The notes under the pieces are model-generated. The model was not told the origin of the DNA. It saw nothing but the letters and a program-made list of their open reading frames with translations, and searched no databases. A stretch of DNA of 10,836 nucleotides from positions 1-10,836 of the forward strand of contig JAJXVP010000077.1 in NCBI GenBank assembly GCA_021782055.1, read 5' to 3'. A program made the translations under genes and the position numbers. The DNA is from a bacterium. GTDB lineage: Bacteria > Spirochaetota > Spirochaetia > JABEVK01. Below are positions 1-8,006 of this stretch, piece by piece; position 1 is the first letter of the stretch; the number at the start of each line of letters is the position of its first letter.

Positions 1-1
1 G

Positions 2-2692
2 GCGATAGCCGCCGATGAAGTTAACCTCCCGATTGGTTCGTTATCCCTGGGAAAAGACACCTTAACCTTCGCTACGAACACTCAACCCGTGGATTTATCA
101 CAGATTCGACAGACCCTGGTCGATTCCAATCGGGGCATTACCGTGGCGGATTTAGGAACGGTGCGTGAAATGCCGGTTCCGACGGACTATGTGCGCATCA
201 ATGGCCACCCCGCGATTCTGTTGTCGATTTTAAAAACGACGGACTCAAATACCGTTTCTGTCGGCGATGGGGTTCGCAAGGCCATGGCAACCATCAACCT
301 GCCGACGGGCTATCATTTTGCCTACAGTAACGATACGACAGGGCCAATCCGCGCTTCGGTAGATCAAGCGTTTCAGGAACTTATCAATACCACTATCGTG
401 GTAGCCATTATCGTTCTGTTGTTCTTAGGCCGCTTAAACACGGCCTTTTCCGTTATTCTTGCCATTCCCATCGCGATCTCGGCCGGTCCTGTGTTATTTG
501 CCTTGGCGGGCTTTACGTTTAACTTGGTGTCGATTCTTGCCCTTATCGTTGCCATTGGTATCGTTGTCGACGACTCGATTGTTATAGCCGAGAACGTCGA
601 GAGGTACCAACGGATGGGAATTCCCCTGCGTGAAGCGGTGCTACGGGGGGCCAGCGAGGTGTTCTCGGCCGTTGTCGCTGCCTCGCTCTCGCTGTTAGCG
701 GTGTTGATTCCCGTCAGTTTTATTGGTGGCGTTATTGGCCGCTACTTGATGCAGTTTTCGTTAGGCTTGTCAGCCGCAGTGCTTTTTTCACTTCTAGAGG
801 CGTTGCTGTTCTTAACGGTGCGGTTGGCCTATACCCCGATGGCAAAAGACTACGACTGGGGCGATTTTGCCCGGAGTTTTACCTGGTTAGGAAAGTCTTT
901 GCGTTGGGGCTGGAAGGCCTGGCGAACGGGCTTTGGGATCTTGCTCCTTGTTGTGGGCGCTCTCGTGATTCTGGTGACCAAAACCTGGTTAGCTGCGGTA
1001 TTGATTCCCTTCTATCCGCTGATCTTGGCGCTCATTCACTACTTGTTGCACATTCTTCTTACTTTAGCCCAGGCCCTGACGATGACGTTGCACAATGCCA
1101 CCGAAGCCATTGTTTCATGGGTACGGGACAGGTATGTTCATAGCCTAAAAGGGGTTTTGAAGTTCAATGGCTTTGTCCTGTTAGGGGCGTTGGCTCTGTT
1201 TGTTGGAACTGTAGTTTTTTTGGTACCGAAAATTCCGTTTAACTTTCAGCCTTCGTCAGATGGCGGGTTAATGTACGTCAGCCTTCATATGCCGCCGGGA
1301 ACCTCGGATGATATCGAAAATGAATACGTCGGAAAGATCGAAAAAGTTCTTCTCAAGAAAAAAGAAGTAAAAACGGTTCAGACGTTAATCTACGCGGGGC
1401 AGGCTGACGCAGATTTAACTGTTCAGTTGGTTCCGATCGAGCAACGAAAGAACGTCTTTGAGCTTGCCCCAGAATGGCGAAAAGATCTCCTGCCAATCTT
1501 TGCCAAACAGCCTTCTGCGCGGTTGTTCGTTAATACCGCCAGGTATGGAGGCAATGCAGGAGGTTTTGGCGGAGGTACTGCTGAAATCACCTTTACGTCG
1601 GCTGACTTTGGTCTTTTAAAGAAAACAATACCTCTGATTCGCAAAGAAGTTGAAAAGAACCCTTACGCCGTCGACGTGACTACCAGTTTGGACTACATGA
1701 CCTTTCAGCGTAACTTTATGCCCAACCAAACTGCCCTTAAGGGTACAGGCATCACAACCCAGCAGATTGCCTTGGCGTTAGAAACCTATGCGACAGGTAT
1801 TCAGGCCTCGAACCTCGTGAAAGGCGGTTTGAGCTACCCGGTCTACGTGATGGCGAACCCCATCTTGCTTCATGGGGCTCAATCGTTATTGGATCTTCAG
1901 GTTTATTCCCCGACCCTGCAAACGAACTTGAGTATGCGACAGTTGGGGTCTTTTGTGTTAACCGAATCGCCTTTGAGCATTACGCGGCATGACCGCCTGT
2001 ACTCCGCAACTGTCGATATTGACCTTAAGCCTAATGCTCCGCCCGCTTTGGCTTTTCAAAACATGGTACAAGCCGATTTGATCAAAGTAGGATTAGTAGG
2101 ACAAGGGGTCGATGTGTCCAACGGCGGTGCGTTTAGCCCGCAAGCTCTGGCCGCTCAGTTGGGTACCTTGCTACCCATGATCTTTGGTCTGGCGCTGTTC
2201 TTGGTCTACTTGGTAATGGCCTCGCAATTTAACTCGTGGAAATACCCTATTTATTTGCTAATGCCTGTCCCCTTAGCCTTGATCGGGGCCTTGATCGCCG
2301 TGTACTTGTTCGGTGGCGGAATGGACTTGTTTGCCATGTTAGGCCTGTTGATGCTGATTGGGCTCTCGGCCAAGAACGCCATTATTTATCTAGAGTTTGT
2401 TATGGAACGGATAGGCAAAATGCCCCTAGCACAGGCCTTGATCGAGGCGGCTGGACTTCGTTTTCGACCCATCATTATGACCACACTGACAGTGTTGATG
2501 ATAAGTTTTCCGTTGATGTTTGCGGCAGGGCAAGGAGCCGAGTTTGGTCAAAAGGTCGGCGTCGTTATGCTTGGTGGCGTTCTTACGTCAGCCATTTTGA
2601 CGTTCTTTGTCGTACCGGCGGCGTTCTATCGGTTTGAACGCAAACATACCAGTGCTAAAGATCTTCAATCGGTGACGGTTTCGACGGAATAG
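2..2692 (+). CDS. RND multidrug efflux permease (AcrB/HAE1 type), 5'-truncated by window edge
   Basis: Inner-membrane proton/drug antiporter subunit of a tripartite efflux pump. The frame is open from base 2, giving 896 codons, so the GTG at 89 is internal. Compared with AcrB, about 220 N-terminal residues (TM1 and the first porter subdomains) lie outside. Numbering from base 2: end of a docking domain 1-128; TM2-TM6 at about 130-276; TM7 388-407; second periplasmic loop 408-715; TM8-TM12 719-876. TM4 carries the proton-relay aspartates in GIVVDDSIVIAENVER (Asp190/191, bases 569-574). TM10 carries the relay lysine in IGLSAKNAI (Lys791, bases 2372-2374), so the pump should be active. Odd points: about 65 extra residues with two hydrophobic stretches between TM6 and TM7 (bases 875-1123), a shortened switch-loop region and a Gly-rich loop GGNAGGFGGG (516-525). 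The adaptor gene is probably upstream, outside the window. The family is certain; the substrate is unknown. Confidence 0.95.
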   Translation, partial: AIAADEVNLPIGSLSLGKDTLTFATNTQPVDLSQIRQTLVDSNRGITVADLGTVREMPVPTDYVRINGHPAILLSILKTTDSNTVSVGDGVRKAMATINLPTGYHFAYSNDTTGPIRASVDQAFQELINTTIVVAIIVLLFLGRLNTAFSVILAIPIAISAGPVLFALAGFTFNLVSILALIVAIGIVVDDSIVIAENVERYQRMGIPLREAVLRGASEVFSAVVAASLSLLAVLIPVSFIGGVIGRYLMQFSLGLSAAVLFSLLEALLFLTVRLAYTPMAKDYDWGDFARSFTWLGKSLRWGWKAWRTGFGILLLVVGALVILVTKTWLAAVLIPFYPLILALIHYLLHILLTLAQALTMTLHNATEAIVSWVRDRYVHSLKGVLKFNGFVLLGALALFVGTVVFLVPKIPFNFQPSSDGGLMYVSLHMPPGTSDDIENEYVGKIEKVLLKKKEVKTVQTLIYAGQADADLTVQLVPIEQRKNVFELAPEWRKDLLPIFAKQPSARLFVNTARYGGNAGGFGGGTAEITFTSADFGLLKKTIPLIRKEVEKNPYAVDVTTSLDYMTFQRNFMPNQTALKGTGITTQQIALALETYATGIQASNLVKGGLSYPVYVMANPILLHGAQSLLDLQVYSPTLQTNLSMRQLGSFVLTESPLSITRHDRLYSATVDIDLKPNAPPALAFQNMVQADLIKVGLVGQGVDVSNGGAFSPQALAAQLGTLLPMIFGLALFLVYLVMASQFNSWKYPIYLLMPVPLALIGALIAVYLFGGGMDLFAMLGLLMLIGLSAKNAIIYLEFVMERIGKMPLAQALIEAAGLRFRPIIMTTLTVLMISFPLMFAAGQGAEFGQKVGVVMLGGVLTSAILTFFVVPAAFYRFERKHTSAKDLQSVTVSTE

Positions 2693-2695
2693 GGG

Positions 2696-2729
2696 GACAG
2701 CAACTGGGCCTCTGAGCCCTTTTGCTGTC
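2696..2729 (+). terminator. Hairpin after the RND permease gene, possible terminator
   Basis: GACAGCAA (2696-2703) pairs with TTGCTGTC (2722-2729), and inside it GGGC (2706-2709) pairs with GCCC (2716-2719) across a 6-base loop, with a 2x2 internal mismatch. It begins 4 bases after the TAG stop, a usual place for a terminator. No clear run of T follows (GCCGTTCAAATTT), so intrinsic termination is not certain; it could instead protect the 3' end of the mRNA. Confidence 0.55.
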
Positions 2730-2755
2730 GCCGTTCAAATTTACCTATACCATTA

Positions 2756-2800
2756 CAGGCCTCACCACAAGCTATCACTGTCATGATCATGAGGTGCCTG
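2756..2800. repeat. Imperfect inverted repeat with a 12-bp perfect palindrome
   Basis: CAGGCCTCA (2756-2764) faces TGAGGTGCCTG (2790-2800), which pair with a 2-base bulge. Overlapping the right arm is TCATGATCATGA (2781-2792), a perfect 12-bp palindrome. Both lie in the non-coding gap between the pump and lipoprotein genes. They could form a second stem-loop or serve as a dimeric regulator site. I recognise no known operator and cannot assign a role. Confidence 0.35.
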
Positions 2801-2923
2801 ATGTCACTTGTTACGACACGTAGCTCAAAACGAAAATAACTCAGCTTTACGAATTTTGAGGCAATTTCGATTTTGGGAGCATTTGTCCTCTTTGGTACCA
2901 GTTCGTGGATTCAAGATCAAGAC

Positions 2924-2952
2924 TTGATAGATGAACCATCGCCTGTTAAAGT
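2924..2952 (+). promoter_or_regulatory. Predicted sigma70-like promoter for the lipoprotein gene
   Basis: TTGATA (2924-2929, 5 of 6 to the -35 consensus) is followed by a 17-base spacer and TAAAGT (2947-2952, 4 of 6 to the -10 consensus). Transcription would start near 2959, leaving a leader of about 33 bases before the GTG at 2992. The leader includes the Shine-Dalgarno GAGGG (2979-2983), 8 bases before the start. The spacing is ideal, but this is a prediction from sequence only. Confidence 0.5.
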
Positions 2953-2991
2953 GTTGCCAACAGCTCTTTAAAAAAGACGAGGGAATATTAA

Positions 2992-4917
2992 GTGCAAAAG
3001 TTTTGGCTTTTATGTGCGGCATTGGTTATCGTCGCGTTAGTGGGCGGTTGCCAGAACCCAACTTCATCGGTTTCAAATACTCCTCCTACGATTTTCACGA
3101 ACATCAGTTATCAAAGTATGAGGGCCCCAAGTGAATGCTACTCACAACTGTCCTGTGTCGCCTATGATCCAACGAGTGGCATCTTATGCGTCGGTGCGGG
3201 CCCAACCGTACGAGCTTGGGACTCGATGGGTTTTGGTGATGGACTACTTGTTAGCGTAAACAATGGGCTTACTTGGACCAGCTACACGCACGCTGATGGT
3301 TTGGGGGCGGTACAAATTTCAGGTGTGTATGTCTGTGATGTGCAGGGTGTGACTGTCGTGGGACAAACGATCTATGCCGCAACCAATGGAGGACTTTCAA
3401 TTTCGTTAGACGCAGGTGCACATTGGAAGAACTATACCACGCAAAACGGACTAGGTGCCAATTCTATATTCGGTGTTGCCGTTTCGAACGGGGTGATTTA
3501 TGCGGCAACAGAAGGTGGCTTGTCCATTTCGAAAGATGCAGGAGCTACCTGGACAAATCAGCAACTACCAATACCTGGGAGCCCTAGGTTTACCTCTGTT
3601 TCAGCGGTAGGCTCAGTGGTTTGTGCGTCCAGCAACACGGAAGGTGTGGGAGTTTCTTTTGCTTTGTCCACGAATTCCGGCTCTTCCTGGTCGACGATTG
3701 GTGTCACCGGATCCCAGTATCCAGTTAACGCTGTTGCTACCGACGGAACATCAATATGCGTAGCGACCGAAGGTGGTGGACTTTTAGTTTCAGGGGACAC
3801 AGGGCAGACTTGGACGACGTACAGCACAGCAAACGGTTTGCCTAGTAATATTATCTTCGGTGCAAGTGTTTATGGTCAAACCATTCTTGCTGACACTTTG
3901 CTTGGTTTGGCTTTTTCGAGTAATGGCGGAAAAACCTGGACGACCTTCAATACAACAAACGGCCTTTCTTCCAATCTTGTCTTCGATGCCAAATTGTCAG
4001 GTTCTGGACTTTACGTTGCTACTGCTAACGGCCTTAATTTTTCTCAAAACACAGGAATTTCTTGGTCGAAAAGTCTGGTTGCAAAATCTTTTGGTACCGA
4101 GGAAACTACCTGTGTGGCAACCTCGGGTTCGACTATCTGCGTGGGTACCAACGGAGGGCTCGCTATCTCTTTAGATTCCGGAGCGACCTGGACCAATGTT
4201 ACTACAAGCAATGGACTATCGGACAACTCCATAACCGATGTTGCAATTTCTGGAAAAATTATTTGCGTGGCTACCGATTTGGGTGTATGTATTTCGCAAG
4301 ATAACGGACAAACTTGGGCGGTTTCGACTTCGCAGAATGGACTTGGTTTTAATGACATTAGTGGTGTCTTTTTAAGTGGATCAACAATCTATGCAGCAAC
4401 TGTTCAAGGGCTTTATGTGTCTCAGAACTTAGGCACTTCCTGGACAATAGTCACAAGTATGCCCGTTACTACCACTTTTTGCGTCACAGTGGCGGCTGGA
4501 GTAATCTATGTCGGTTCTGGCGGCGGCCTTTACGTTTCAAAAGACGGTGGGGCAACCTGGACAAATTATAAGGTTGGCAATGCCACAGGAAGTTGGCAAA
4601 TCAATCAGGTAGCGGTATCAGGGTCGACCATTTGCGCTGCAACTCAAGGCGGTCTTGCGATTTCAACAGATAATGGTCTGAGTTGGACTAACTACACCTC
4701 GTCGAATGGATCCGAAATGCTATGCGTGGCCACATCAGGTTCTACGATCTGTGCCGGTTCGAACACTAGTGGGTTCTGGCTGAGCAAGGACAATGGAAGT
4801 ACCTGGAATGAGTATCTGCCTCAGAATGGACTCGGCTCTGACTGTGTCTATGGTGTCGCCTTTGCTGGAACAAAGATGCTTGCGGCTACAACCGGCGGCT
4901 TATCAATCTCTCAGTAA
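2992..4917 (+). CDS. Predicted lipoprotein of tandem Asp-box (BNR/Ycf48-like) beta-propeller blades
   Basis: A 641-residue exported protein of unknown function. Start: GTG with GAGGG 8 bases upstream. Residues 1-19 form a signal peptide (MQK, then a hydrophobic core) ending in LVGGC, a lipobox-like site, so Cys20 (bases 3049-3051) would be lipidated; then a short Ser/Thr/Pro linker. The rest is a chain of ~42-residue units, each with an Asp box of the type S-x-D/N-x-G-x-T/S-W. Complete boxes begin at residues 88, 138, 180, 226, 267, 309, 351, 393, 435, 477, 516, 558 and 598; a fourteenth stops after its serine at 640. Unit cores read like AATxGGLSIS, box, TNYTTxNGL, close to Ycf48-like/BNR and two-component-regulator propellers. 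No sialidase catalytic Arg/Tyr set is evident, so it is more likely a binding or scaffold protein at the cell envelope than an enzyme. It overlaps the end of the opposing addA-like gene by 7 bp. Confidence 0.85.
   Translation: MQKFWLLCAALVIVALVGGCQNPTSSVSNTPPTIFTNISYQSMRAPSECYSQLSCVAYDPTSGILCVGAGPTVRAWDSMGFGDGLLVSVNNGLTWTSYTHADGLGAVQISGVYVCDVQGVTVVGQTIYAATNGGLSISLDAGAHWKNYTTQNGLGANSIFGVAVSNGVIYAATEGGLSISKDAGATWTNQQLPIPGSPRFTSVSAVGSVVCASSNTEGVGVSFALSTNSGSSWSTIGVTGSQYPVNAVATDGTSICVATEGGGLLVSGDTGQTWTTYSTANGLPSNIIFGASVYGQTILADTLLGLAFSSNGGKTWTTFNTTNGLSSNLVFDAKLSGSGLYVATANGLNFSQNTGISWSKSLVAKSFGTEETTCVATSGSTICVGTNGGLAISLDSGATWTNVTTSNGLSDNSITDVAISGKIICVATDLGVCISQDNGQTWAVSTSQNGLGFNDISGVFLSGSTIYAATVQGLYVSQNLGTSWTIVTSMPVTTTFCVTVAAGVIYVGSGGGLYVSKDGGATWTNYKVGNATGSWQINQVAVSGSTICAATQGGLAISTDNGLSWTNYTSSNGSEMLCVATSGSTICAGSNTSGFWLSKDNGSTWNEYLPQNGLGSDCVYGVAFAGTKMLAATTGGLSISQ
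3097..4914 (+). repeat. Array of ~14 protein-coding repeats, period ~126 bp (42 codons)
   Basis: Distances between successive Asp-box serines are 50, 42, 46, 41, 42, 42, 42, 42, 42, 42, 39, 42, 40 and 42 residues. The DNA of the units is much less alike than the protein: the shared peptide CVATSGSTIC (bases 4111-4140 and 4723-4752) uses different synonymous codons at most positions. The array is therefore old and held by selection on the protein, not a recent tandem duplication. Confidence 0.8.
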
Positions 4918-7900
4918 AATCTCATGGTTCCCGCTTCCACCAACAGACCATCCTGAGGTAGGGCGATCCACAGGCCCAGCACCGGCTTATCGGCTTGGGC
5001 CGTGACGGCCGCTCGGTACAGCAACAGCTGGGCCGCATGCTGGGCAATAAGTTCGTCAGCGTTCACAACAGGCTTGTGCGAAAGTTTATGGTCGACGATG
5101 TAAAAGCCGTCAGCTGTTTCCACCAAAAGGTCCAGCCGTGCGTCAACAGAGCGACCGTCTTCAAGGTGCGACTGCACTGTGAGTTCGGTATGGAACACAC
5201 TCTCGGGCCACAGAGTTTTTAGTGTCGCCAGCATGGCGAGCGCCACTGTACGCATTTCGCCAGAAAATGCAGTGGCTCCGTTAGGCTCCGCATTGTGGGC
5301 AAAAAAGGCAAAGGCCGCGTGGTAGAGCTTACCTAGCTCCTGAACAGCGTTTTCGGTGTTGCGCGTCAACTTAGGCTCAACGGTGATCATCGTTCCCGCA
5401 CGCAAGGGGCTGGGCGCCAGATCAGCTACCCCGGCCGTTCTAAGGTCTTCTTCGGAGGGAACCAAGCGTGCCTTCGGGTATTCTCTGGGTTGATAAGTGG
5501 TATCGAACCAGTTGATCGCGGGGGGCAAGCTAGCCATGGCCTTTGGCTGTGGCGCCTGTGGGGTTAGACAGTCCTCGTGCCCCGGTTCCGGAACGGGTAA
5601 ACGGCCTTGAGTCAGGGTAGAAGTTTTAGTCAGGGCTTTCTGTGTCATCGCCACCACGAGAAGGTCTCGGGCACGAGTTACGCCAACATACAGAAGTCGG
5701 CGTTCTTCCTTGCGGCTACGTTGTGTTAGATCCTTAACTTCAGGGTTAGTTGACATGTCTACCGAGTTGAGGGTTTTCATTTCACCAAACGGCCAGGGCC
5801 AAAAACGAATCCACGAGCCTTCTAAGGGGTGTTCAAGATCGAGGGGAGTCTCCTTGAGCACACGGATCGAATTCCACGCCACGTCGCGCGAAAGTTTCCA
5901 ACTACCGTGAAGGACGACGACGGGCCACTCGAGCCCTTTGGCCTTATGCCAGGTAATAAGCGACACTCCGTCTTGAGACGAGTCAGGGAGTGGGTCGGCT
6001 TTGTTGGCTTGAGCTCTCAGCCATAAAATAAGACCTGCGAGGCTACAGGTTCCCTCCGTCTGGCTTGCTTCATACTGGCGCACCATGGCCCGCACGGCTT
6101 CTAGGTTAGAAAGGCGTTCACGGACTCGTCGGTCGTCGGTATTCCAAGCGACAAAATAGGCGTCGAGGCCGCAACGAGCTAGCACGGCATCGAGCAACGC
6201 ACAGGGACCTAGGAGCGGTACAAAAGGCCGTAACTCCTCGAGGGCCTCAAGAACGGGGTTCTTATTTTCGCCTTGACAGCGCCACAAATCCCGTAAGGAC
6301 GCTTCTTGGGTTTTTTGCCAAGCCAGGCGTTCTTCTAGCCAGTCCTCGGGCGAAAGACCTTCTGTAAGACCAAGGATCTCGGCACTCGCCAGCGTATCAC
6401 TGCGGTCAGAAAGGCGCCTTAGGGCCGCAAGAACCAGCTGAGCCTCGGGAGTTGCCAATAGACCATTCCCCGAAGTCCTCAAAGGAATGCCGGCTTGCTG
6501 ACAGACTTTCGTCAATGCCGAAAGCTCAGAGTTGGTGCGAACAAGCACCGCTAGATCGCCCCAGCGTATCGGGCGAAGAGTCTGGCTTTCTTTGTCGAAC
6601 ACCTTGCGGTTTGACTCGTACAGCTCGATCAGGCCCCCCGCCAGCTGTTGAGTTTGGGTCTCTTGGTTGCCCCCTTCAAGGATCATAGATAGCACCGACG
6701 CACCGGGGATTTCTTCCCGAACGGGATGCAGTTCCACCCTGTCAGGCTCAAGCTCTTCGGCAAAGGCTGGAACAAAAACCTGGTTGGTCCATTGCACCAG
6801 CGAAGGGCGTGAACGGAACGATTTGTCAAGGATTTCGACAGGAGTCCCGCGGTTCTGAAATTCCCTGAGAATACCCTCCATCAGGGCTGAATCGCTACCG
6901 CGAAAGCCGTAGATCGACTGCTTCACATCACCGACCCACCAGGTCTGTTTTGCTAGCGGGGCCAACGCGACAAACAGAGCCAGCTGAAGCGGACTCGTAT
7001 CCTGAAATTCATCGACCACGAGAAGGTCTAGGCGTTCTGCTAACCTGTTGCGCACGTCCTGCTTTTTCAATAAGTCATAAAGTATGGCTTCTTGATCCGT
7101 GAAGTCCAAAAAGCCTGATACTTTCTTTTCTTCCTCGTAGGCAGCCATTACGGATGCGGCCGTTTCGAAGACAAGCTCAAGATACCGCCTGACCTCGCGA
7201 TGAAATCTGGTATGAGTTTTCCAGACGGCCGAGAGCTCCTTCACTTTGTCGGGCCAGTCGCTGCAATTCTTACCGGCCGACAGCGTTTCAAGCTTCAACC
7301 ACAGATCCCACGAATCGTTGTTGCTCTTAAGTTCCCTGTGTAGGCGTTGACAGACTTCAAGATACGCCTGCGTGTTTTTTAATTTCTTTTTTTTCTGCCC
7401 AGCTTCCATCGCCTCGATCGCGTCCTCAAGGAGGTCACTCATGGCCTGGTCATGATCTAGGAGGGGAGCACCGAGACACGATAACAGTGTGTCCGCGTTT
7501 TTTTTGGCCATGGTGGGAAAGTTCGACCTAGCGATCTGAGAAGCTCGTGCCGAGTCAATAAGCGAACCGACCTGAACCTGCCACTGCGACTTGTCCTGTT
7601 TAAGAATTCCGAAGCGCCGCTCTAGACGGTCGAACTCCCTGAGCACATCCTCGCTCAGGGTCCTTTCCATAACCTTCTTTAAGAAGCGACGTGAGTTCTC
7701 CTCGTCGAGAACGGCTAGGTTGGGACTCATCCCTGCCTCAAAAGCAAAAAGCGCAAGAAGTTTTGCGCACACGCTGTTGACTGTACCGACCATGACAGCA
7801 CTCGCGGCGTTGGCTTTCTGAAACTCCCTGGCCTTCAGAAACTTCTGTTGAAGACGGCTCTTGAGCTCTTCGGCGGCTTTGACCGTAAAGGTCGTGGCAA

Positions 7901-8006
7901 TGATACGTTCGGAGGGGATTCCCCTGTCGAGGGCATCGGCAAGAATTTCCATCAGACGGGTGGTCTTTCCCGAACCGGCCCCGGCACTGATAAACGTAAT
8001 GCTCAT
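4911..8006 (-). CDS. addA: AddA-like UvrD/REP helicase-nuclease subunit
   Basis: ATP-driven 3'-5' DNA helicase with a C-terminal nuclease, the motor subunit of an AddAB-type complex that resects double-strand breaks for RecA loading. It has 1031 residues, somewhat shorter than B. subtilis AddA or E. coli RecB. Motifs in order: Walker A SAGAGSGKTT (7-16, Lys14); motif Ia ATTFTVKAAEEL (37-48); motif II VVDEFQD (330-336); motif III WWVGDVKQSIYGFRG (356-370); motif IV KSFRSRP (395-401); motif V VSLITWHKAKGLEW (681-694); motif VI RRLLYVGVTRARD (769-781). The RecB-family nuclease has His896 (LGKLYH), Asp959 (ARLDLL), Asp972-x-Lys974 (IVDHKL) and Gln993-Leu-Leu-Leu-Tyr997, so it looks active. The start ATG overlaps the stop of the upstream subunit (ATGA), implying translational coupling. 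The TGA stop at 4911-4913 lies inside the end of the convergent lipoprotein gene. Confidence 0.93.
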   Translation of the reverse strand: MSITFISAGAGSGKTTRLMEILADALDRGIPSERIIATTFTVKAAEELKSRLQQKFLKAREFQKANAASAVMVGTVNSVCAKLLALFAFEAGMSPNLAVLDEENSRRFLKKVMERTLSEDVLREFDRLERRFGILKQDKSQWQVQVGSLIDSARASQIARSNFPTMAKKNADTLLSCLGAPLLDHDQAMSDLLEDAIEAMEAGQKKKKLKNTQAYLEVCQRLHRELKSNNDSWDLWLKLETLSAGKNCSDWPDKVKELSAVWKTHTRFHREVRRYLELVFETAASVMAAYEEEKKVSGFLDFTDQEAILYDLLKKQDVRNRLAERLDLLVVDEFQDTSPLQLALFVALAPLAKQTWWVGDVKQSIYGFRGSDSALMEGILREFQNRGTPVEILDKSFRSRPSLVQWTNQVFVPAFAEELEPDRVELHPVREEIPGASVLSMILEGGNQETQTQQLAGGLIELYESNRKVFDKESQTLRPIRWGDLAVLVRTNSELSALTKVCQQAGIPLRTSGNGLLATPEAQLVLAALRRLSDRSDTLASAEILGLTEGLSPEDWLEERLAWQKTQEASLRDLWRCQGENKNPVLEALEELRPFVPLLGPCALLDAVLARCGLDAYFVAWNTDDRRVRERLSNLEAVRAMVRQYEASQTEGTCSLAGLILWLRAQANKADPLPDSSQDGVSLITWHKAKGLEWPVVVLHGSWKLSRDVAWNSIRVLKETPLDLEHPLEGSWIRFWPWPFGEMKTLNSVDMSTNPEVKDLTQRSRKEERRLLYVGVTRARDLLVVAMTQKALTKTSTLTQGRLPVPEPGHEDCLTPQAPQPKAMASLPPAINWFDTTYQPREYPKARLVPSEEDLRTAGVADLAPSPLRAGTMITVEPKLTRNTENAVQELGKLYHAAFAFFAHNAEPNGATAFSGEMRTVALAMLATLKTLWPESVFHTELTVQSHLEDGRSVDARLDLLVETADGFYIVDHKLSHKPVVNADELIAQHAAQLLLYRAAVTAQADKPVLGLWIALPQDGLLVEAGTMRFY

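Noticed and set aside
89..2692. The RND gene starting at GTG 89
   Set aside because: The same frame is open and matches the family back to base 2; a start at 89 would leave out part of the docking domain, so this is a gene cut by the window, not a short gene.
2931..3134. A 67-codon plus-strand frame overlapping the lipoprotein start
   Set aside because: It is in another frame, covers the lipoprotein signal peptide and shows no domain or composition of a real protein; the lipoprotein start has a promoter, a Shine-Dalgarno and a signal peptide.
2992..4917. Sialidase or other BNR-type glycosidase
   Set aside because: Asp boxes alone are structural. I see no arginine triad or nucleophile Tyr/Glu pair of sialidases, and the regular Ycf48-like repeats fit a non-enzymatic propeller.
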